A stretch of 39,818 nt of DNA from Novosphingobium sp. Chol11 (GCA_945906005.1 CAMDQY010000002.1:1-39818); one strand, 5' to 3'; numbered from the stretch's first letter, positions 1 through 10,336 are shown. The notes: generated from the sequence alone by a model not told the origin. A program made the numbers and translations.

Positions 1-154
1 CTGCCGCGGCCAGGGGCAGTGTCGAAACTGTTTCAGGTACAATCACGGGGAGTGCTTCTTGTGCACTGGCGCCCGATCCACCGGCGCTGACCAGTGCAGT
101 CAACAATGTCGCGGCCACGGCAACGCCGCTGGCCACGTTCAATCGGATACTCAT
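1..154 (-). CDS. N-terminus of a secreted/exported protein (signal peptide), truncated by window edge
   Basis: Reverse complement from ATG at 154 reads MSIRLNVASGVAVAATLLTALVSAGGSGASAQEALPVIVPETVSTLPLAAA, a typical signal peptide; runs off the window. Confidence 0.55.
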   Translation of the reverse strand, partial: MSIRLNVASGVAVAATLLTALVSAGGSGASAQEALPVIVPETVSTLPLAAA

Positions 155-352
155 GTTGTCCGTTCAAAGTGCGGTGAACGCGCCTGTCACGAATTCATGC
201 AATCGGTTGCCTGATGGCAAACTTCGATTGGCGGATTCGCCGGTCGTCCCCCGTCTGCGTGCTAGCAACATGACTGATTGGCCACACCTGCCGCCTCCGC
301 GAAAGCGAGGGTGCAAATATTGTCCGTTGCAACAAAGTCAACTCAAACCGAC

Positions 353-679
353 TTATTGTGCGATGAACCGTTCACCACATGCGATATCCAGTTCCACGAT
401 CCACAGATCGGGGTCCTGCGTCGCCCGTCGGTCGAGGTATTCTTGAAATTCTAATTTATTATCAGTATCTTGTGCCTCCGATTGCGACCACGCACGAGTT
501 CCATCGAGCTGCGGCATACGTTCGAACAGCCGCATATTCGCGCCGCTTTCTGCGAGAACGACAAGGATCGTACCGGCGTCGCGTTCACCTTTATGGAGGA
601 CTGCTGCAAAGCCGCCTTCGGCCTGGACGCGCCGGATCAGCGAAGACACCTCGAGGTGCGCTGGCAGCCTGACATCCAT
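353..679 (-). CDS. DUF1491 family protein
   Basis: 108 aa ORF MDVRLPAHLEVSSLIRRVQAEGGFAAVLHKGERDAGTILVVL matches the DUF1491 pattern known in alphaproteobacteria. Confidence 0.8.
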   Translation of the reverse strand: MDVRLPAHLEVSSLIRRVQAEGGFAAVLHKGERDAGTILVVLAESGANMRLFERMPQLDGTRAWSQSEAQDTDNKLEFQEYLDRRATQDPDLWIVELDIACGERFIAQ

Positions 680-1153
680 TCAAGCCTCGCCACGCATGCC
701 ATCGGCATAACCAGGCAGGCTTGAAAGCGGGATACGCGAGCGCATGAAGGTGCCAGTTCCCCGGCCAATCTCGTCGCCCTCGGCATCGACCAACCGCGAT
801 TCGGCCACGAGCACGCGACGACGACCGCTCACCCATTTTCCCTCGGCGATGATTTCGCCGCTGCGGACCGGTTTGGAAAAGTGCAGATTGAACGATGTCG
901 TCAGCAGGAACCGGTCGGAAACGAGCGTATTGGCCGCGTAGAATGCTGCATCGTCGAGCATCTTGAAATAGATCGTGCCATGGGCAGCGCCTGCGGCGTG
1001 ATGACAGGTTGCGTCGATCGTAAAGCGGATCGTCGCAGCACCCGCCTCGGTTATTTCCAGGCCGGATGCGAACAGCGCATTGATCGGTGCCGCCCGGTAA
1101 AGTCGCTCGAGCGCGCGCCAATGCAGTTGCGCGCCGGAGGAATCAGGCTGCAT
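680..1153 (-). CDS. PaaI-like hotdog-fold thioesterase
   Basis: 157 aa; HHAAGAAHGTIYFKMLDDAAFYAANTLV and SGEIIAEGKWVSGRRRVLVAESRLVDAEG hotdog motifs. Confidence 0.8.
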   Translation of the reverse strand: MQPDSSGAQLHWRALERLYRAAPINALFASGLEITEAGAATIRFTIDATCHHAAGAAHGTIYFKMLDDAAFYAANTLVSDRFLLTTSFNLHFSKPVRSGEIIAEGKWVSGRRRVLVAESRLVDAEGDEIGRGTGTFMRSRIPLSSLPGYADGMRGEA

Positions 1154-1604
1154 TGCGATCGATCACGTTTGACAGCAGCCCGAACAGTTCGTCCTCCCGC
1201 TTGGCAGCGATCAGCGATGCCTGGACCGATTCATCCCGCATCAGCCGCGAAATTGCAGCCAGCGCATGAAGATGGGCCACACCCGACTGCTCGGGTGAAA
1301 TCAGGCCGAACACCAGATTGACCGGTGCGCCGTCGACAGCGGCGAAATCGATCGGCTGGGCAAGTTTCAGGAAGCCCGCGACCGGGCGCTTTAGCCCAGG
1401 TACTCGCGCGTGGGGAATTGCCACACCACGGCCGAAGCCGGTGCTACCCATTGCCTCGCGTTCGTTCATACGCTCTGCCAGCAAGGCGAGATCGATACCG
1501 TAGACGCGCGAGAAAAGGGTCGCCATCGCATCGATGGCTGCCGATTTCGTTGCGGCATCGGCAAAGCCGACTGCCTCGGGCGCAAATTGGAAATGTGAAA
1601 TCAT
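1143..1604 (-). CDS. ptsN: PTS IIA-like nitrogen regulatory protein
   Basis: EIIA-Ntr signature REAMGSTGFGRGVAIPHARVPGLKRPVAGFLKL; internal ATG (MISHFQFAPEAV) preferred over the ORF-track start. Confidence 0.85.
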   Translation of the reverse strand: MISHFQFAPEAVGFADAATKSAAIDAMATLFSRVYGIDLALLAERMNEREAMGSTGFGRGVAIPHARVPGLKRPVAGFLKLAQPIDFAAVDGAPVNLVFGLISPEQSGVAHLHALAAISRLMRDESVQASLIAAKREDELFGLLSNVIDRNAA

Positions 1605-1717
1605 GGCAGCTCGAACATTGCCCTGATGCCCGAAAGCATCGGCTGGTTTCCAGCGCCGCGCGACTGGCGCACGGAACTGTCTCTCCTCCATTTGGCGAAC
1701 CGGCGACCTAGCCGGGT

Positions 1718-2284
1718 TCAGGCTGGCTCAACCCAGCCGATCGAACCATCGCCGCGGCGGTAGACCATATTATGACGCCCGGCTCCAGCATTTTTAAAGA
1801 ACAGTGCCGCAGTGTTGCGCAGATCGAGCATCATCACCGCATCGGAAACGGTTGCTTCGGGAATGTCTACCCGAGTCTCGGCAATGACCGCCGGGGCGTC
1901 CGCAAGCACTTCCTCGTCTTCGGCGGGCGGCTCTTCGAAAATCGTGTAGGCGGCATCTTCCTGCGCCTGAGCGTGAGCGGTCTGCTCGTGCCGGTCCTTG
2001 AGCCGCCGCTTGTAACGCCTGAGCTGCTTGTCGACCTTCTCCGCGGCCTGATCGAGCGTGAGATGGGCGTCGTGTGCCGAACCCGTCGCCTTGAGTACCA
2101 GGTTGTGCATGACATGCATGATGATGTCGCATCGGAAACCGCCCGCTGGCGCGCGGCCGAAAGTAATGTGCGAGGACAGTGCGCGATTGAAATACTTGTC
2201 TGCGATCGCGGTCAGGCGTTCGGTTGCATGGCTCTGAAGAGCCTCACCGGTGTCCAACTGATGTCCGGAAACGCGGATGTCCAT
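1718..2284 (-). CDS. hpf: Ribosome hibernation promoting factor (long form)
   Basis: MDIRVSGHQLDTGEALQSHATERLTAIADKYFNRALSSHITFGR plus C-terminal VMMLDLRNTAALFFKNAGAGRHNMVYRRGDGSIGWVEP. Confidence 0.9.
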   Translation of the reverse strand: MDIRVSGHQLDTGEALQSHATERLTAIADKYFNRALSSHITFGRAPAGGFRCDIIMHVMHNLVLKATGSAHDAHLTLDQAAEKVDKQLRRYKRRLKDRHEQTAHAQAQEDAAYTIFEEPPAEDEEVLADAPAVIAETRVDIPEATVSDAVMMLDLRNTAALFFKNAGAGRHNMVYRRGDGSIGWVEPA

Positions 2285-2289
2285 TGATC

Positions 2290-2988
2290 TCAATCTGCTG
2301 AATACGGCCCGCCCCACAGCGGGGCCTTTACCGTCTTGAGAAACTCTCTGTGCGCCGCAAGTTCCTCGGCGCTAGCCCGATGCGGACGAGCGGGGCGGAA
2401 TGTGCGTTCGGTGCGAACAGTCATGCTGAATTCTGTGGTGACGATATCGATCTCGGCGACCAGTTCGAGGCCGATCTGGCGACCGCCCAATAGTTCGACA
2501 TAGACCTGCGCGAGCAGTTCGGCATCGAGCAACGCACCGTGCAGGGTCCGGTGGCTGCGGTCTATTCCGTAACGCGTGCACAGCGCATCGAGCGAATTCT
2601 TGGCGCCGGGATGACGGGCGCGGGCGAGCGCAACGGTATCGACCATCCGTTCCATCCCAAGGCCCGCAAGATTGCACATCGCCAGTTCGGCATTGACGAA
2701 GCCGAAGTCGAACCCGGCATTGTGAGCGACCAGCGGGCTATCGGCGATGAAGTCAAGGAACTCCTGTGCGCGCGAGGCGAACAGCGGCTTGTCGGCAAGA
2801 AACGCGTCGGAGAGGCCGTGGATCCTCTCGGCTTCCGGCGGCATCACACGCTCGGGATTGAAGTAACCGTGCCAGGTCCGGCCGGTCGCGACCCGATTGA
2901 CCATTTCGATGCAGCCGATCTCGACCAACCGGTCACCAGCCCTTGGGTCGAGGCCGGTCGTTTCGGTATCGAAAATTATTTCGCGCAT
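2290..2988 (-). CDS. dnaQ: DNA polymerase III epsilon subunit
   Basis: MREIIFDTETTGLDPRAGDRLVEIGCIEM...LVAHNAGFDFGFVNAEL...HRTLHGALLDAELLAQVYVEL DEDDh exonuclease motifs. Confidence 0.95.
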   Translation of the reverse strand: MREIIFDTETTGLDPRAGDRLVEIGCIEMVNRVATGRTWHGYFNPERVMPPEAERIHGLSDAFLADKPLFASRAQEFLDFIADSPLVAHNAGFDFGFVNAELAMCNLAGLGMERMVDTVALARARHPGAKNSLDALCTRYGIDRSHRTLHGALLDAELLAQVYVELLGGRQIGLELVAEIDIVTTEFSMTVRTERTFRPARPHRASAEELAAHREFLKTVKAPLWGGPYSAD

Positions 2989-3039
2989 CGTTGACCGTAT
3001 ATCGTCCTGTCTCGGGCGCGAAGCAAGGGTTTCACGAGC

Positions 3040-3642
3040 CTAAATCTCGCCGCGCAAACGATGTGCCAATGCCTGGACCGCATGACGCGTTTCGGCGAGT
3101 GAGGTACCGGTATCGATCACGTAATCGGCGCGGGCGCGTTTGTCGGCATCGGGAACCTGAAGCGCGAGGATCTGCTCGAATTTCTCGGGCGTCATGCCGG
3201 GCCGGGCGAGCACCCGCTCGCGCTGCGCCGAGGCCGGTGCGGAAACCACCACGACGGCATCGACGCCTGCTTGCTTTCCACCTCCCCTTTCGAACAGCAG
3301 CGGGATGTCGAATACGATCAGCGGCTCGCGTGCATTGTCCTTGAGGAATTGCTGGCGCATCGCGCCAACGGCAGGATGGACGATGCCCTCAAGATGCTTG
3401 AGCCTGGCGGGATCGCCGAACACGGCGGCACCGAGTTTCTGGCGCTCAACTCCGTTGGGACCAGTCGTGCCGGGAAATTCCGCCTCGATCGCCTCGATCA
3501 AGGCACCGCCCGGCCCCTGCAGCTCGTGTACCGCAGCATCGGCATCGAAAACCGGCACGTCGAGGCCGTGAAACATTGCGGCCACCGCCGACTTGCCCAT
3601 GCCGATCGAGCCGGTGAGGCCGAGAATAAAGGGTTTGGTCAC
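3040..3642 (-). CDS. coaE: Dephospho-CoA kinase
   Basis: GTG start, [24 protein letters not shown]-loop and [10 protein letters not shown]; 4-bp overlap with aroE end. Confidence 0.93.
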   Translation of the reverse strand: MTKPFILGLTGSIGMGKSAVAAMFHGLDVPVFDADAAVHELQGPGGALIEAIEAEFPGTTGPNGVERQKLGAAVFGDPARLKHLEGIVHPAVGAMRQQFLKDNAREPLIVFDIPLLFERGGGKQAGVDAVVVVSAPASAQRERVLARPGMTPEKFEQILALQVPDADKRARADYVIDTGTSLAETRHAVQALAHRLRGEI

Positions 3643-4538
3643 CGGGTCAGCAGCTCCCTCAATTCGGCGTCGCATTCGCGAGGTGCTGGCTGGGCGAAAA
3701 ATCTCTCGGAGGCCGCGGCTGCCTGTCCGATCAGCATCACCAGGCCATCGATGGTTCGCATCCCCCGATCTCTAGCCTCTTTGAGAAGTCGCGTTTCGAG
3801 CGGCGCATAGACCATGTCGAACACGATTGTATCCTCGGGATACCAATCGAGGTTCACGGGAACGTCTGGCAATCCCTTCATGCCCATGCTCGAACTGTTG
3901 ATCAGAATATAACAGTAGTGCTGATCGTTCCCCCGGTTTTCCTTCACGGCGGGGAAATGCGGGTCATATTCGAAGCGTTTTTTCTGCAAGTCGTTCAATG
4001 TTCCTGCAGATCCATCCGCAGCCCCCGGAAACATGAACTCGTCAGCGAGCTTGCGAGCCTTTTCAATGGTACGATTATAGAAAGTCATATCGCCAAAGAT
4101 GCGACAGGCGGCACCCGCAGCCCGCGCCGCACCACCAGAACCGATGATCTCAACTTCGGTAGCGACGTAGTTCTCGGGCAACGGCACCGCAGGAACCGAG
4201 AATAATGCCTCACGAATGCCATCAATGTCGGTATTGAAAGCCAAGAGCTTTCCATCACGCGGCGCAATGCAGTTCGCTGCTCCCACTTCCTCAACACTCG
4301 AATCCTGTTCATCGGCAAATTCGAGCACACTCTCCTTATGCGGGATCGTCACGTTGCATCCCCGCCAATCGGGATCCTTGCGGCGCACGGCGAAGTAATC
4401 CGCCAGCTCCTCAGGCCGCACGTGGCAGGCACGATACTCGGCATCAATGCCGAGTTTTCCAAGCCAGAAATTGTGGATCAGTGGAGACTTCGAATGGGCA
4501 ATCGGGTCGCCGATCACTTCAGCATAGGGTTTCGTCAT
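3639..4538 (-). CDS. aroE: Shikimate dehydrogenase
   Basis: [59 protein letters not shown]; 4-bp overlap with maf. Confidence 0.9.
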   Translation of the reverse strand: MTKPYAEVIGDPIAHSKSPLIHNFWLGKLGIDAEYRACHVRPEELADYFAVRRKDPDWRGCNVTIPHKESVLEFADEQDSSVEEVGAANCIAPRDGKLLAFNTDIDGIREALFSVPAVPLPENYVATEVEIIGSGGAARAAGAACRIFGDMTFYNRTIEKARKLADEFMFPGAADGSAGTLNDLQKKRFEYDPHFPAVKENRGNDQHYCYILINSSSMGMKGLPDVPVNLDWYPEDTIVFDMVYAPLETRLLKEARDRGMRTIDGLVMLIGQAAAASERFFAQPAPRECDAELRELLTR

Positions 4539-5116
4539 GACGTCATCTCGCCCAAATCGCGCAGTGCCGCGAGCACGGCAAGCAACGGCATGCCGAGCAC
4601 GGTGAAATGGCTGCCCTCGATCCGTTCGAACAACTGGACGCCAAGCGCCTCGATGCGGAACACGCCAACGCAACCCGAAACTGCAGGCCATTCGGCATCG
4701 AGATAATCGCCAATAAAGCTGTCGGACAGCTTGCGTACCCGCAAGCGCGCCATTTCGGCGTGGCTCCAGACCAGCTCGCCAGTACGCGCCAGAGCCGCCG
4801 CCGAATGAAGCTCCATTTGCTTGCCGGAAAACAACCTCAAGTGAGCTTGCGCTTCGGCACGGCTACCCGGCTTATCGAACCGCCTGCCTTCAACCGAAAC
4901 CAGCGAATCGCTGCCGAGTGCCAGATCGCCACTTACTTCGAGTGCAAGCGCCTTGGCCTTGGCCAGCGCCAGAACCACGTCCTGCGGCGCCGCGCCCGCC
5001 ATTCCCGCTTCAATCGCCCGCTCGTCGATATGCGCCGGCTGCGCCCTGAACTCAACGCCAGCCTGGCGCAGCATGGCCTGCCGCGAAGCGCTCTGCGATG
5101 CAAGGACCAGCGTCAT
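4535..5116 (-). CDS. maf: Maf family nucleotide pyrophosphatase / septum formation-like protein
   Basis: [23 protein letters not shown] ... [35 protein letters not shown]. Confidence 0.92.
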   Translation of the reverse strand: MTLVLASQSASRQAMLRQAGVEFRAQPAHIDERAIEAGMAGAAPQDVVLALAKAKALALEVSGDLALGSDSLVSVEGRRFDKPGSRAEAQAHLRLFSGKQMELHSAAALARTGELVWSHAEMARLRVRKLSDSFIGDYLDAEWPAVSGCVGVFRIEALGVQLFERIEGSHFTVLGMPLLAVLAALRDLGEMTS

Positions 5117-5955
5117 TCGGGCAAGGCGTCGTCTACCGCCCCGGCATTGGCGCGACGCTCATTAAACAGGTTGATCACCGCTGCCGCCGTTTCCTCGATC
5201 GACCGGCGCGTGACGTCAATAACCGGCCAACCGTTGTCGGCGAACATGCGCCGGGCATATTTCACTTCCGCAGCCACTCGGTCGCTGTCAACATAGTCGG
5301 TATCGGGTGACTGGCTCAGCGAGATCAGGCGATTTCGACGTACCTGCACCAGTCGGTCAGGCGCGGTGGTCAGGCCGACCACCAGCGGGCGGCGCAGGCC
5401 GTATAGTGCGGGCGGCGGAGGGCTTTCGACCACGATCGGAATGTTCGCGACCTTGTAGCCGCGATTGGCGAGATAAATACTCGTCGGCGTCTTGGACGAG
5501 CGCGACACGCCCGCAAGCACGATGTCGGCCTCTTCCCAGTCCTCCCAGGCCACTCCATCATCGTGGGCAATGGTGAACTGGATGGCATAGACACGCGCGA
5601 AATAGGCATCATCGAGCTTGTGCTGGCGACCGGGACGCCCTTTCGCTTCCTGGCCGAGCAGGTTCTCGAGCGCGTCGGTTACGACATCGAGCACGGGTAC
5701 GGCGGGCATGCCACGCGCGGTACATTGATCCTCGAGCGCAGAGCGGGTCTTTTCGTTGACCAGCGTATAGAGCACGAGACCGGGCTTGGAGGTGATTTCT
5801 CCGAGGATCCGGTCAAGATGCTGCTGTGAACGCACCATCGGCCAGAAGTGCCGATCGACCTCGGTATCGTCGAACTGCGCCAGCGCCGCCTTGGCGATCA
5901 TTTCGAGCGTTTCGCCAGTCGAATCTGACAGCAGGTGCAGGTTGATTCGCGTCAT
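5113..5955 (-). CDS. ppsR: Pyruvate, phosphate dikinase / PEP synthase regulatory protein (DUF299 kinase/pyrophosphorylase)
   Basis: [25 protein letters not shown]... [32 protein letters not shown]; start at internal ATG. Confidence 0.92.
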   Translation of the reverse strand: MTRINLHLLSDSTGETLEMIAKAALAQFDDTEVDRHFWPMVRSQQHLDRILGEITSKPGLVLYTLVNEKTRSALEDQCTARGMPAVPVLDVVTDALENLLGQEAKGRPGRQHKLDDAYFARVYAIQFTIAHDDGVAWEDWEEADIVLAGVSRSSKTPTSIYLANRGYKVANIPIVVESPPPPALYGLRRPLVVGLTTAPDRLVQVRRNRLISLSQSPDTDYVDSDRVAAEVKYARRMFADNGWPVIDVTRRSIEETAAAVINLFNERRANAGAVDDALPE

Positions 5956-6297
5956 CTTAGCCCGTAGTCGCTCCGAAGCCGGATGCGGCCGCGGCTTGTG
6001 GAAAGCAGCCCCCATAAACCATGGGATAAATCGACTGACAACTGTAGCGACGATTCACATCCCCGTTTCCGGCCTGCCAGAGCCGGGTTGGCCCACATGT
6101 CTAAAGTTCTGCCCACAGGCTGGGAACAGCGGGGACAATGTTCGCTTGACGCGGATAGATGGCGAGTCGGATAGCCAAGCCGCCTGTTCAACTTGGTAGA
6201 AATCGGGCAAGGATTGCCAATCCCCGATTTCCACAAGACCAACAGACTCCTACAATCCCTATATAAATCTATTATATTATAGTTAGGACGCTCGAAA
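5956..6297. other. oriC: Candidate chromosomal replication origin (oriC) region
   Basis: ~340 bp intergenic gap between the divergent ppsR (-) and hemE (+), the conserved alphaproteobacterial (Caulobacter Cori-type) ori context; AT-rich tract cctatataaatctattatattatagttag next to hemE; degenerate DnaA-box-like TTTCCACA on both strands (5997-6005 and 6227-6235). Confidence 0.55.
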
Positions 6298-7323
6298 ATG
6301 CCCGGTCTCCTGCTCCGCACGCTGCGTGGCGAGAACCTTCCAGCACGCCCGATATGGCTGATGCGCCAGGCGGGACGGTATCTGCCCGAGTACCGCGTCC
6401 TGCGTGAGCAGAAGGGCGGATTTCTCGCGCTGGTGTATGATACCGATGCAGCCGCCGAAATCACGCTCCAGCCGATCCGGCGTTTCGGTTTCGATGGCGC
6501 TATTCTGTTTTCCGACATTCTGATCGTGCCGCATGCGATGGGGCAGGATCTCCAGTTCCTGGCTGGCGAAGGGCCGCATCTCTCGCCTGCTTTGATCGAT
6601 GAGCGGCTCGATGCCCTCCATTCCGTGCCTGAGCGTCTCACGCCGATTTACGAGACCGTCGCCAAGGTCAGGGCAACGTTGGGCAGCGAGCGTACCTTGC
6701 TTGGATTTGCTGGCAGTCCCTGGACCGTGGCGACCTACATGGTGGCTGGCGAGGGTAGCCGTGATCAGCACCACACCCGCGCCATGGCCTATCGCGACCC
6801 GGCAGGTTTCCAGGCGATTATCGATGCGATTACCCAAACTACGATAGGCTATCTTGCCGGACAGATCGTGGCGGGTGCCGAAGCGGTACAGCTGTTCGAC
6901 AGCTGGGCGGGCAGCCTCGCCCCGGCTGAATTCGAGCGCTGGGTGATCGCTCCCAACGCCGCGATTGTTTCTGCGCTCAAGGCTCGCTTTCCCGATGTGC
7001 CGGTGATCGGCTTTCCCAAGGGCGCGGGTGAAAAGCTGCCCGCCTATGCGCGAGAAACCGGGATCGATGCGGTAGGGCTCGACGAGACCATCGATCCGCT
7101 GTGGACGGCCAGGACGCTGCCGGCAGGAATGCCGGTTCAGGGCAACCTCGATCCGCTTGCCCTGCTTGCAGGAGGCGATGAACTTGAGGTGAGGGCGCGC
7201 GCGGTCCTCGAAGCCTTTGCCGACCGACCCCACGTCTTCAACCTGGGCCACGGCATCGACAAGGAAACACCCATTGCCCACGTCGAGCGGCTGATCACGT
7301 TGGCCCGTTCATGGCGGGGATGA
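6298..7323 (+). CDS. hemE: Uroporphyrinogen decarboxylase
   Basis: RPIWLMRQAGRYLPEYRVLREQ ... GFAGSPWTVATYM ... FNLGHGIDKETPIAHVERLI. Confidence 0.97.
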   Translation: MPGLLLRTLRGENLPARPIWLMRQAGRYLPEYRVLREQKGGFLALVYDTDAAAEITLQPIRRFGFDGAILFSDILIVPHAMGQDLQFLAGEGPHLSPALIDERLDALHSVPERLTPIYETVAKVRATLGSERTLLGFAGSPWTVATYMVAGEGSRDQHHTRAMAYRDPAGFQAIIDAITQTTIGYLAGQIVAGAEAVQLFDSWAGSLAPAEFERWVIAPNAAIVSALKARFPDVPVIGFPKGAGEKLPAYARETGIDAVGLDETIDPLWTARTLPAGMPVQGNLDPLALLAGGDELEVRARAVLEAFADRPHVFNLGHGIDKETPIAHVERLITLARSWRG

Positions 7324-7356
7324 CGCCGGGAAGGTAAATCGGCTAGAGCAGCAGAC

Positions 7357-7800
7357 ATGAACGAGATTCTCACCCTGACCTTTTATTGGCTCAAGGCCGG
7401 GCACGTCATTTTCGTGATCTTCTGGATGGCTGGCCTGTTCATGCTGCCGCGCTATTACATTTACCACCAGGAAGCCGAACCGGACTCGGCCGAGGCAAAC
7501 CGCTGGATTGATCGCGAAGCGAAGCTACGCAAGATCATTCTCACGCCTTCGCTGGTGGTCGTTTGGGCGCTGGGGCTATTGCTGGCGTTCTCGACCGGCG
7601 CGTTTTTGCAAGGCTGGTTCATCGCCAAGTTCCTTTTGGTCGTCCTGCTGACCGGCTATCACGGCTACATGGCGGGATACGGACGTAAGCTGGCGCGCGG
7701 CGAGCAGCCGATGAGCGGGAAGCGTCTGCGTCTTCTCAACGAGGTGCCTGGACTCGCTGTGGCACTGATTGTCGTGTTGGTGATTGTAAAACCGTTCTGA
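7357..7800 (+). CDS. hemJ: HemJ-type protoporphyrinogen oxidase (CopD-like membrane protein)
   Basis: FYWLKAGHVIFVIFWMAGLFMLPRYYIYHQE... GYHGYMAGYGRKLARGE...RLLNEVPGLAVALIVVLVIVKPF; adjacent to hemE. Confidence 0.9.
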   Translation: MNEILTLTFYWLKAGHVIFVIFWMAGLFMLPRYYIYHQEAEPDSAEANRWIDREAKLRKIILTPSLVVVWALGLLLAFSTGAFLQGWFIAKFLLVVLLTGYHGYMAGYGRKLARGEQPMSGKRLRLLNEVPGLAVALIVVLVIVKPF

Positions 7801-7816
7801 GCTGGGATATCCGTTT

Positions 7817-8170
7817 ATGACCTTGTTGGCATTGATGGCTGCGTCGCTCGCGATTGCCCCGGTCGCTGCTACCGACAAGGCGGACCTGCGCTGCATTGCC
7901 ATATTTTCGATGATGGCGAGTGAAATGCCCGAAGAGAAGGCGGGTATGACGGGGGCCATCATGTCCTATATCGGCCGTATCGAAGGCCGAGGCGCTGGTC
8001 TTGGTTTTCAAGCCGAGCTTAATCGTGTGATCGATGAGCTCGTTGCGTCGAGCGAGATGATAACGACCGAAGCGAAGCGCTGTGGCAACGAGATGGCGGT
8101 CAAGGGAGAGGAAGTCGAGCGTATCGGCAGCGCGATCTCGGTCGATTCGCCGCAACCTTCTGGCAAGTAG
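7817..8170 (+). CDS. Small exported hypothetical protein
   Basis: 117 aa, N-terminal signal MTLLALMAASLAIAPVAATDK; between hemJ and rho on the same strand. Confidence 0.6.
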   Translation: MTLLALMAASLAIAPVAATDKADLRCIAIFSMMASEMPEEKAGMTGAIMSYIGRIEGRGAGLGFQAELNRVIDELVASSEMITTEAKRCGNEMAVKGEEVERIGSAISVDSPQPSGK

Positions 8171-8344
8171 CAACACCCTTCCACCGCTGCCGGCTTGTGC
8201 CGCGTTGACGATTGCGTGACCGTGACCTATCTGACCCAGACCGGCCCATGGGGAAGTGCTTCATCAGCGCATCCCGGTCTGCTTTCTCCAAGCCCCTCGG
8301 CTTGCCGGTCTTTATCCAATTTCCAATTTCGGAATACACACCCA

Positions 8345-9601
8345 ATGCATCTTAAAGAACTCAAGGAAAAGACCCCGGCCGAGCTGGTTGAAATGGCTGA
8401 AGAGCTGGGGGTCGAGGGCGCGTCGACGATGCGCCGACAAGACATCATGTTCGGCATCCTCAAGGAAGTCGCCGAGGATGGCGAGGAAATCATGGGGCTC
8501 GGCACGATCGAAGTGCTGACCGATGGCTTCGGCTTCCTGCGCAGCCCGGAAGCGAACTATCTTGCCGGGCCCGACGACATCTACGTCTCGCCCAACCAGG
8601 TCCGCCAATGGGGCCTGCGCACGGGCGATACCGTGGAAGGCGAGATCCGCGCGCCGCGCGACGGTGAGCGTTATTTTGCGATCACGAAGCTCACCACGGT
8701 CAACTTCGACGATCCCGACGTGGTCCGCCACCGGGTCAATTTCGATAATCTGACACCGCTTTACCCTGACGAGCGGCTGCGGCTGGATACGCTCGACCCG
8801 ACCGTCAAGGACAAGTCGGCCCGGGTTATCGATCTCATCAGCCCGCAGGGCAAGGGCCAGCGCGCGCTGATCGTCGCGCCGCCGCGCACCGGCAAGACCG
8901 TGCTGCTCCAGAACATGGCCAAGGCCATCACCGACAACCATCCCGAGGTGTTCCTGATCGTCCTGCTGGTCGACGAGCGGCCTGAAGAAGTCACCGACAT
9001 GCAGCGTTCGGTCAAGGGCGAGGTGATCTCCTCGACGTTCGACGAGCCAGCCACCCGGCACGTGCAAGTAGCTGAAATGGTTATAGAAAAAGCAAAACGT
9101 CTGGTTGAGCACAAGCGCGATGTGGTGATCCTGCTTGATTCGATCACACGTCTTGGCCGTGCCTACAACACGGTCGTTCCCAGCTCGGGCAAGGTGCTCA
9201 CCGGTGGCGTCGATGCCAATGCCTTGCAGCGGCCCAAGCGTTTCTTCGGCGCGGCGCGCAACATCGAGGAAGGCGGCTCGCTGTCGATCATTGCCACCGC
9301 GCTGATCGACACCGGCAGCCGCATGGACGAGGTGATCTTCGAGGAATTCAAGGGCACCGGCAACTCCGAGATCGTGCTCGACCGGAAGGTTGCCGACAAG
9401 CGCATCTTCCCCGCACTCGATGTCGGCAAGTCCGGTACCCGCAAGGAAGAGCTGCTGGTCGAGAAGGACCAGCTATCCAAGATGTGGGTGCTGCGCCGTA
9501 TCCTCATGCAGATGGGTACGATTGACGCGATGGAATTCCTTCTCGACAAGATGAAGGAATCGAAGACAAACGAAGACTTCTTCGCAACGATGAACCAGTA
9601 A
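8345..9601 (+). CDS. rho: Transcription termination factor Rho
   Basis: [27 protein letters not shown]... [25 protein letters not shown] ... [18 protein letters not shown] at 8345 preferred. Confidence 0.97.
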   Translation: MHLKELKEKTPAELVEMAEELGVEGASTMRRQDIMFGILKEVAEDGEEIMGLGTIEVLTDGFGFLRSPEANYLAGPDDIYVSPNQVRQWGLRTGDTVEGEIRAPRDGERYFAITKLTTVNFDDPDVVRHRVNFDNLTPLYPDERLRLDTLDPTVKDKSARVIDLISPQGKGQRALIVAPPRTGKTVLLQNMAKAITDNHPEVFLIVLLVDERPEEVTDMQRSVKGEVISSTFDEPATRHVQVAEMVIEKAKRLVEHKRDVVILLDSITRLGRAYNTVVPSSGKVLTGGVDANALQRPKRFFGAARNIEEGGSLSIIATALIDTGSRMDEVIFEEFKGTGNSEIVLDRKVADKRIFPALDVGKSGTRKEELLVEKDQLSKMWVLRRILMQMGTIDAMEFLLDKMKESKTNEDFFATMNQ

Positions 9602-9613
9602 GAGGCGCAAGCT

Positions 9614-10336
9614 TTGTCCGACATCCTCGCCGTTCTCGCCGCCGCAGCTCCGTCGCTGGGGGGCCCCGCGGAAATCTGGGCGTCAATCGTCCACGATTTT
9701 TCCAGCATAGGCACTCCTGCGGCGATGGCCGCCTTCCTGCAGGTGCTGATGATTGACATCGTGCTGGCGGGTGACAATGCCATCGTCGTTGGTGCATTGG
9801 CGGCCGGATTGCCCGCCGAACAGCGCCGCAAGGTCATCTTCCTCGGCGTGATCGCCGCGCTGGTGCTGCGCATCGCCTTTGCTCTGGTCGTGACGCAACT
9901 AATGCAGATCGCCGGCCTGATCTTTGTCGGCGGACTGCTTCTGATCTGGGTCGCCTGGCGAATGTGGCGCGATTTGCGCCATGCAGGCGAATCTCCCGGC
10001 TCGGACGAGATCGTCGGCGACGAGCATTCGGGTCTCAGGCCTGCCAAGAGCTTCGCGGGCGCTGCCTGGGCAGTCGCGATCGCGGACGTCAGCATGAGCC
10101 TCGACAACGTGCTTGCCGTCGCAGGTGCAGCGCGGGAACATCCCGGTATCCTCATCGTTGGCCTGGTCGTTGCGGTCGCGCTGATGGGCATCGCGGCGAA
10201 TTTCATCGCCCGGTACATCGAGCGTTATCGCTGGATTGCCTACGTCGGTCTGGCTGTGATCATATACGTTGCCGGAAAGATGATCCATGACGGCTGGGTC
10301 GATCCCGCGGTCGGGTTGGGCACACTGTTCGGCTGA
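9614..10336 (+). CDS. TerC/YjbE family integral membrane protein
   Basis: VLMIDIVLAGDNAIVVGALAAGLPAEQRRKVIFLGV ... IADVSMSLDNVLAVAGAAREHP; TTG start. Confidence 0.88.
   Translation: MSDILAVLAAAAPSLGGPAEIWASIVHDFSSIGTPAAMAAFLQVLMIDIVLAGDNAIVVGALAAGLPAEQRRKVIFLGVIAALVLRIAFALVVTQLMQIAGLIFVGGLLLIWVAWRMWRDLRHAGESPGSDEIVGDEHSGLRPAKSFAGAAWAVAIADVSMSLDNVLAVAGAAREHPGILIVGLVVAVALMGIAANFIARYIERYRWIAYVGLAVIIYVAGKMIHDGWVDPAVGLGTLFG

Noticed and set aside
153-446. Many antisense and out-of-frame ORFs in the track (e.g. 153-446 +, 591-1121 -, 6283-7281 -, 29261-30184 +)
   Set aside because: They overlap confident genes on another frame or strand, have Arg/Pro/Ala/Ser-rich composition typical of GC-rich shadow ORFs and match no family I recognise.
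8171-8344. Possible riboswitch in the rho leader
   Set aside because: A 174-nt leader exists and Rho autoregulation is known in other bacteria, but I could not identify a conserved structure by eye.
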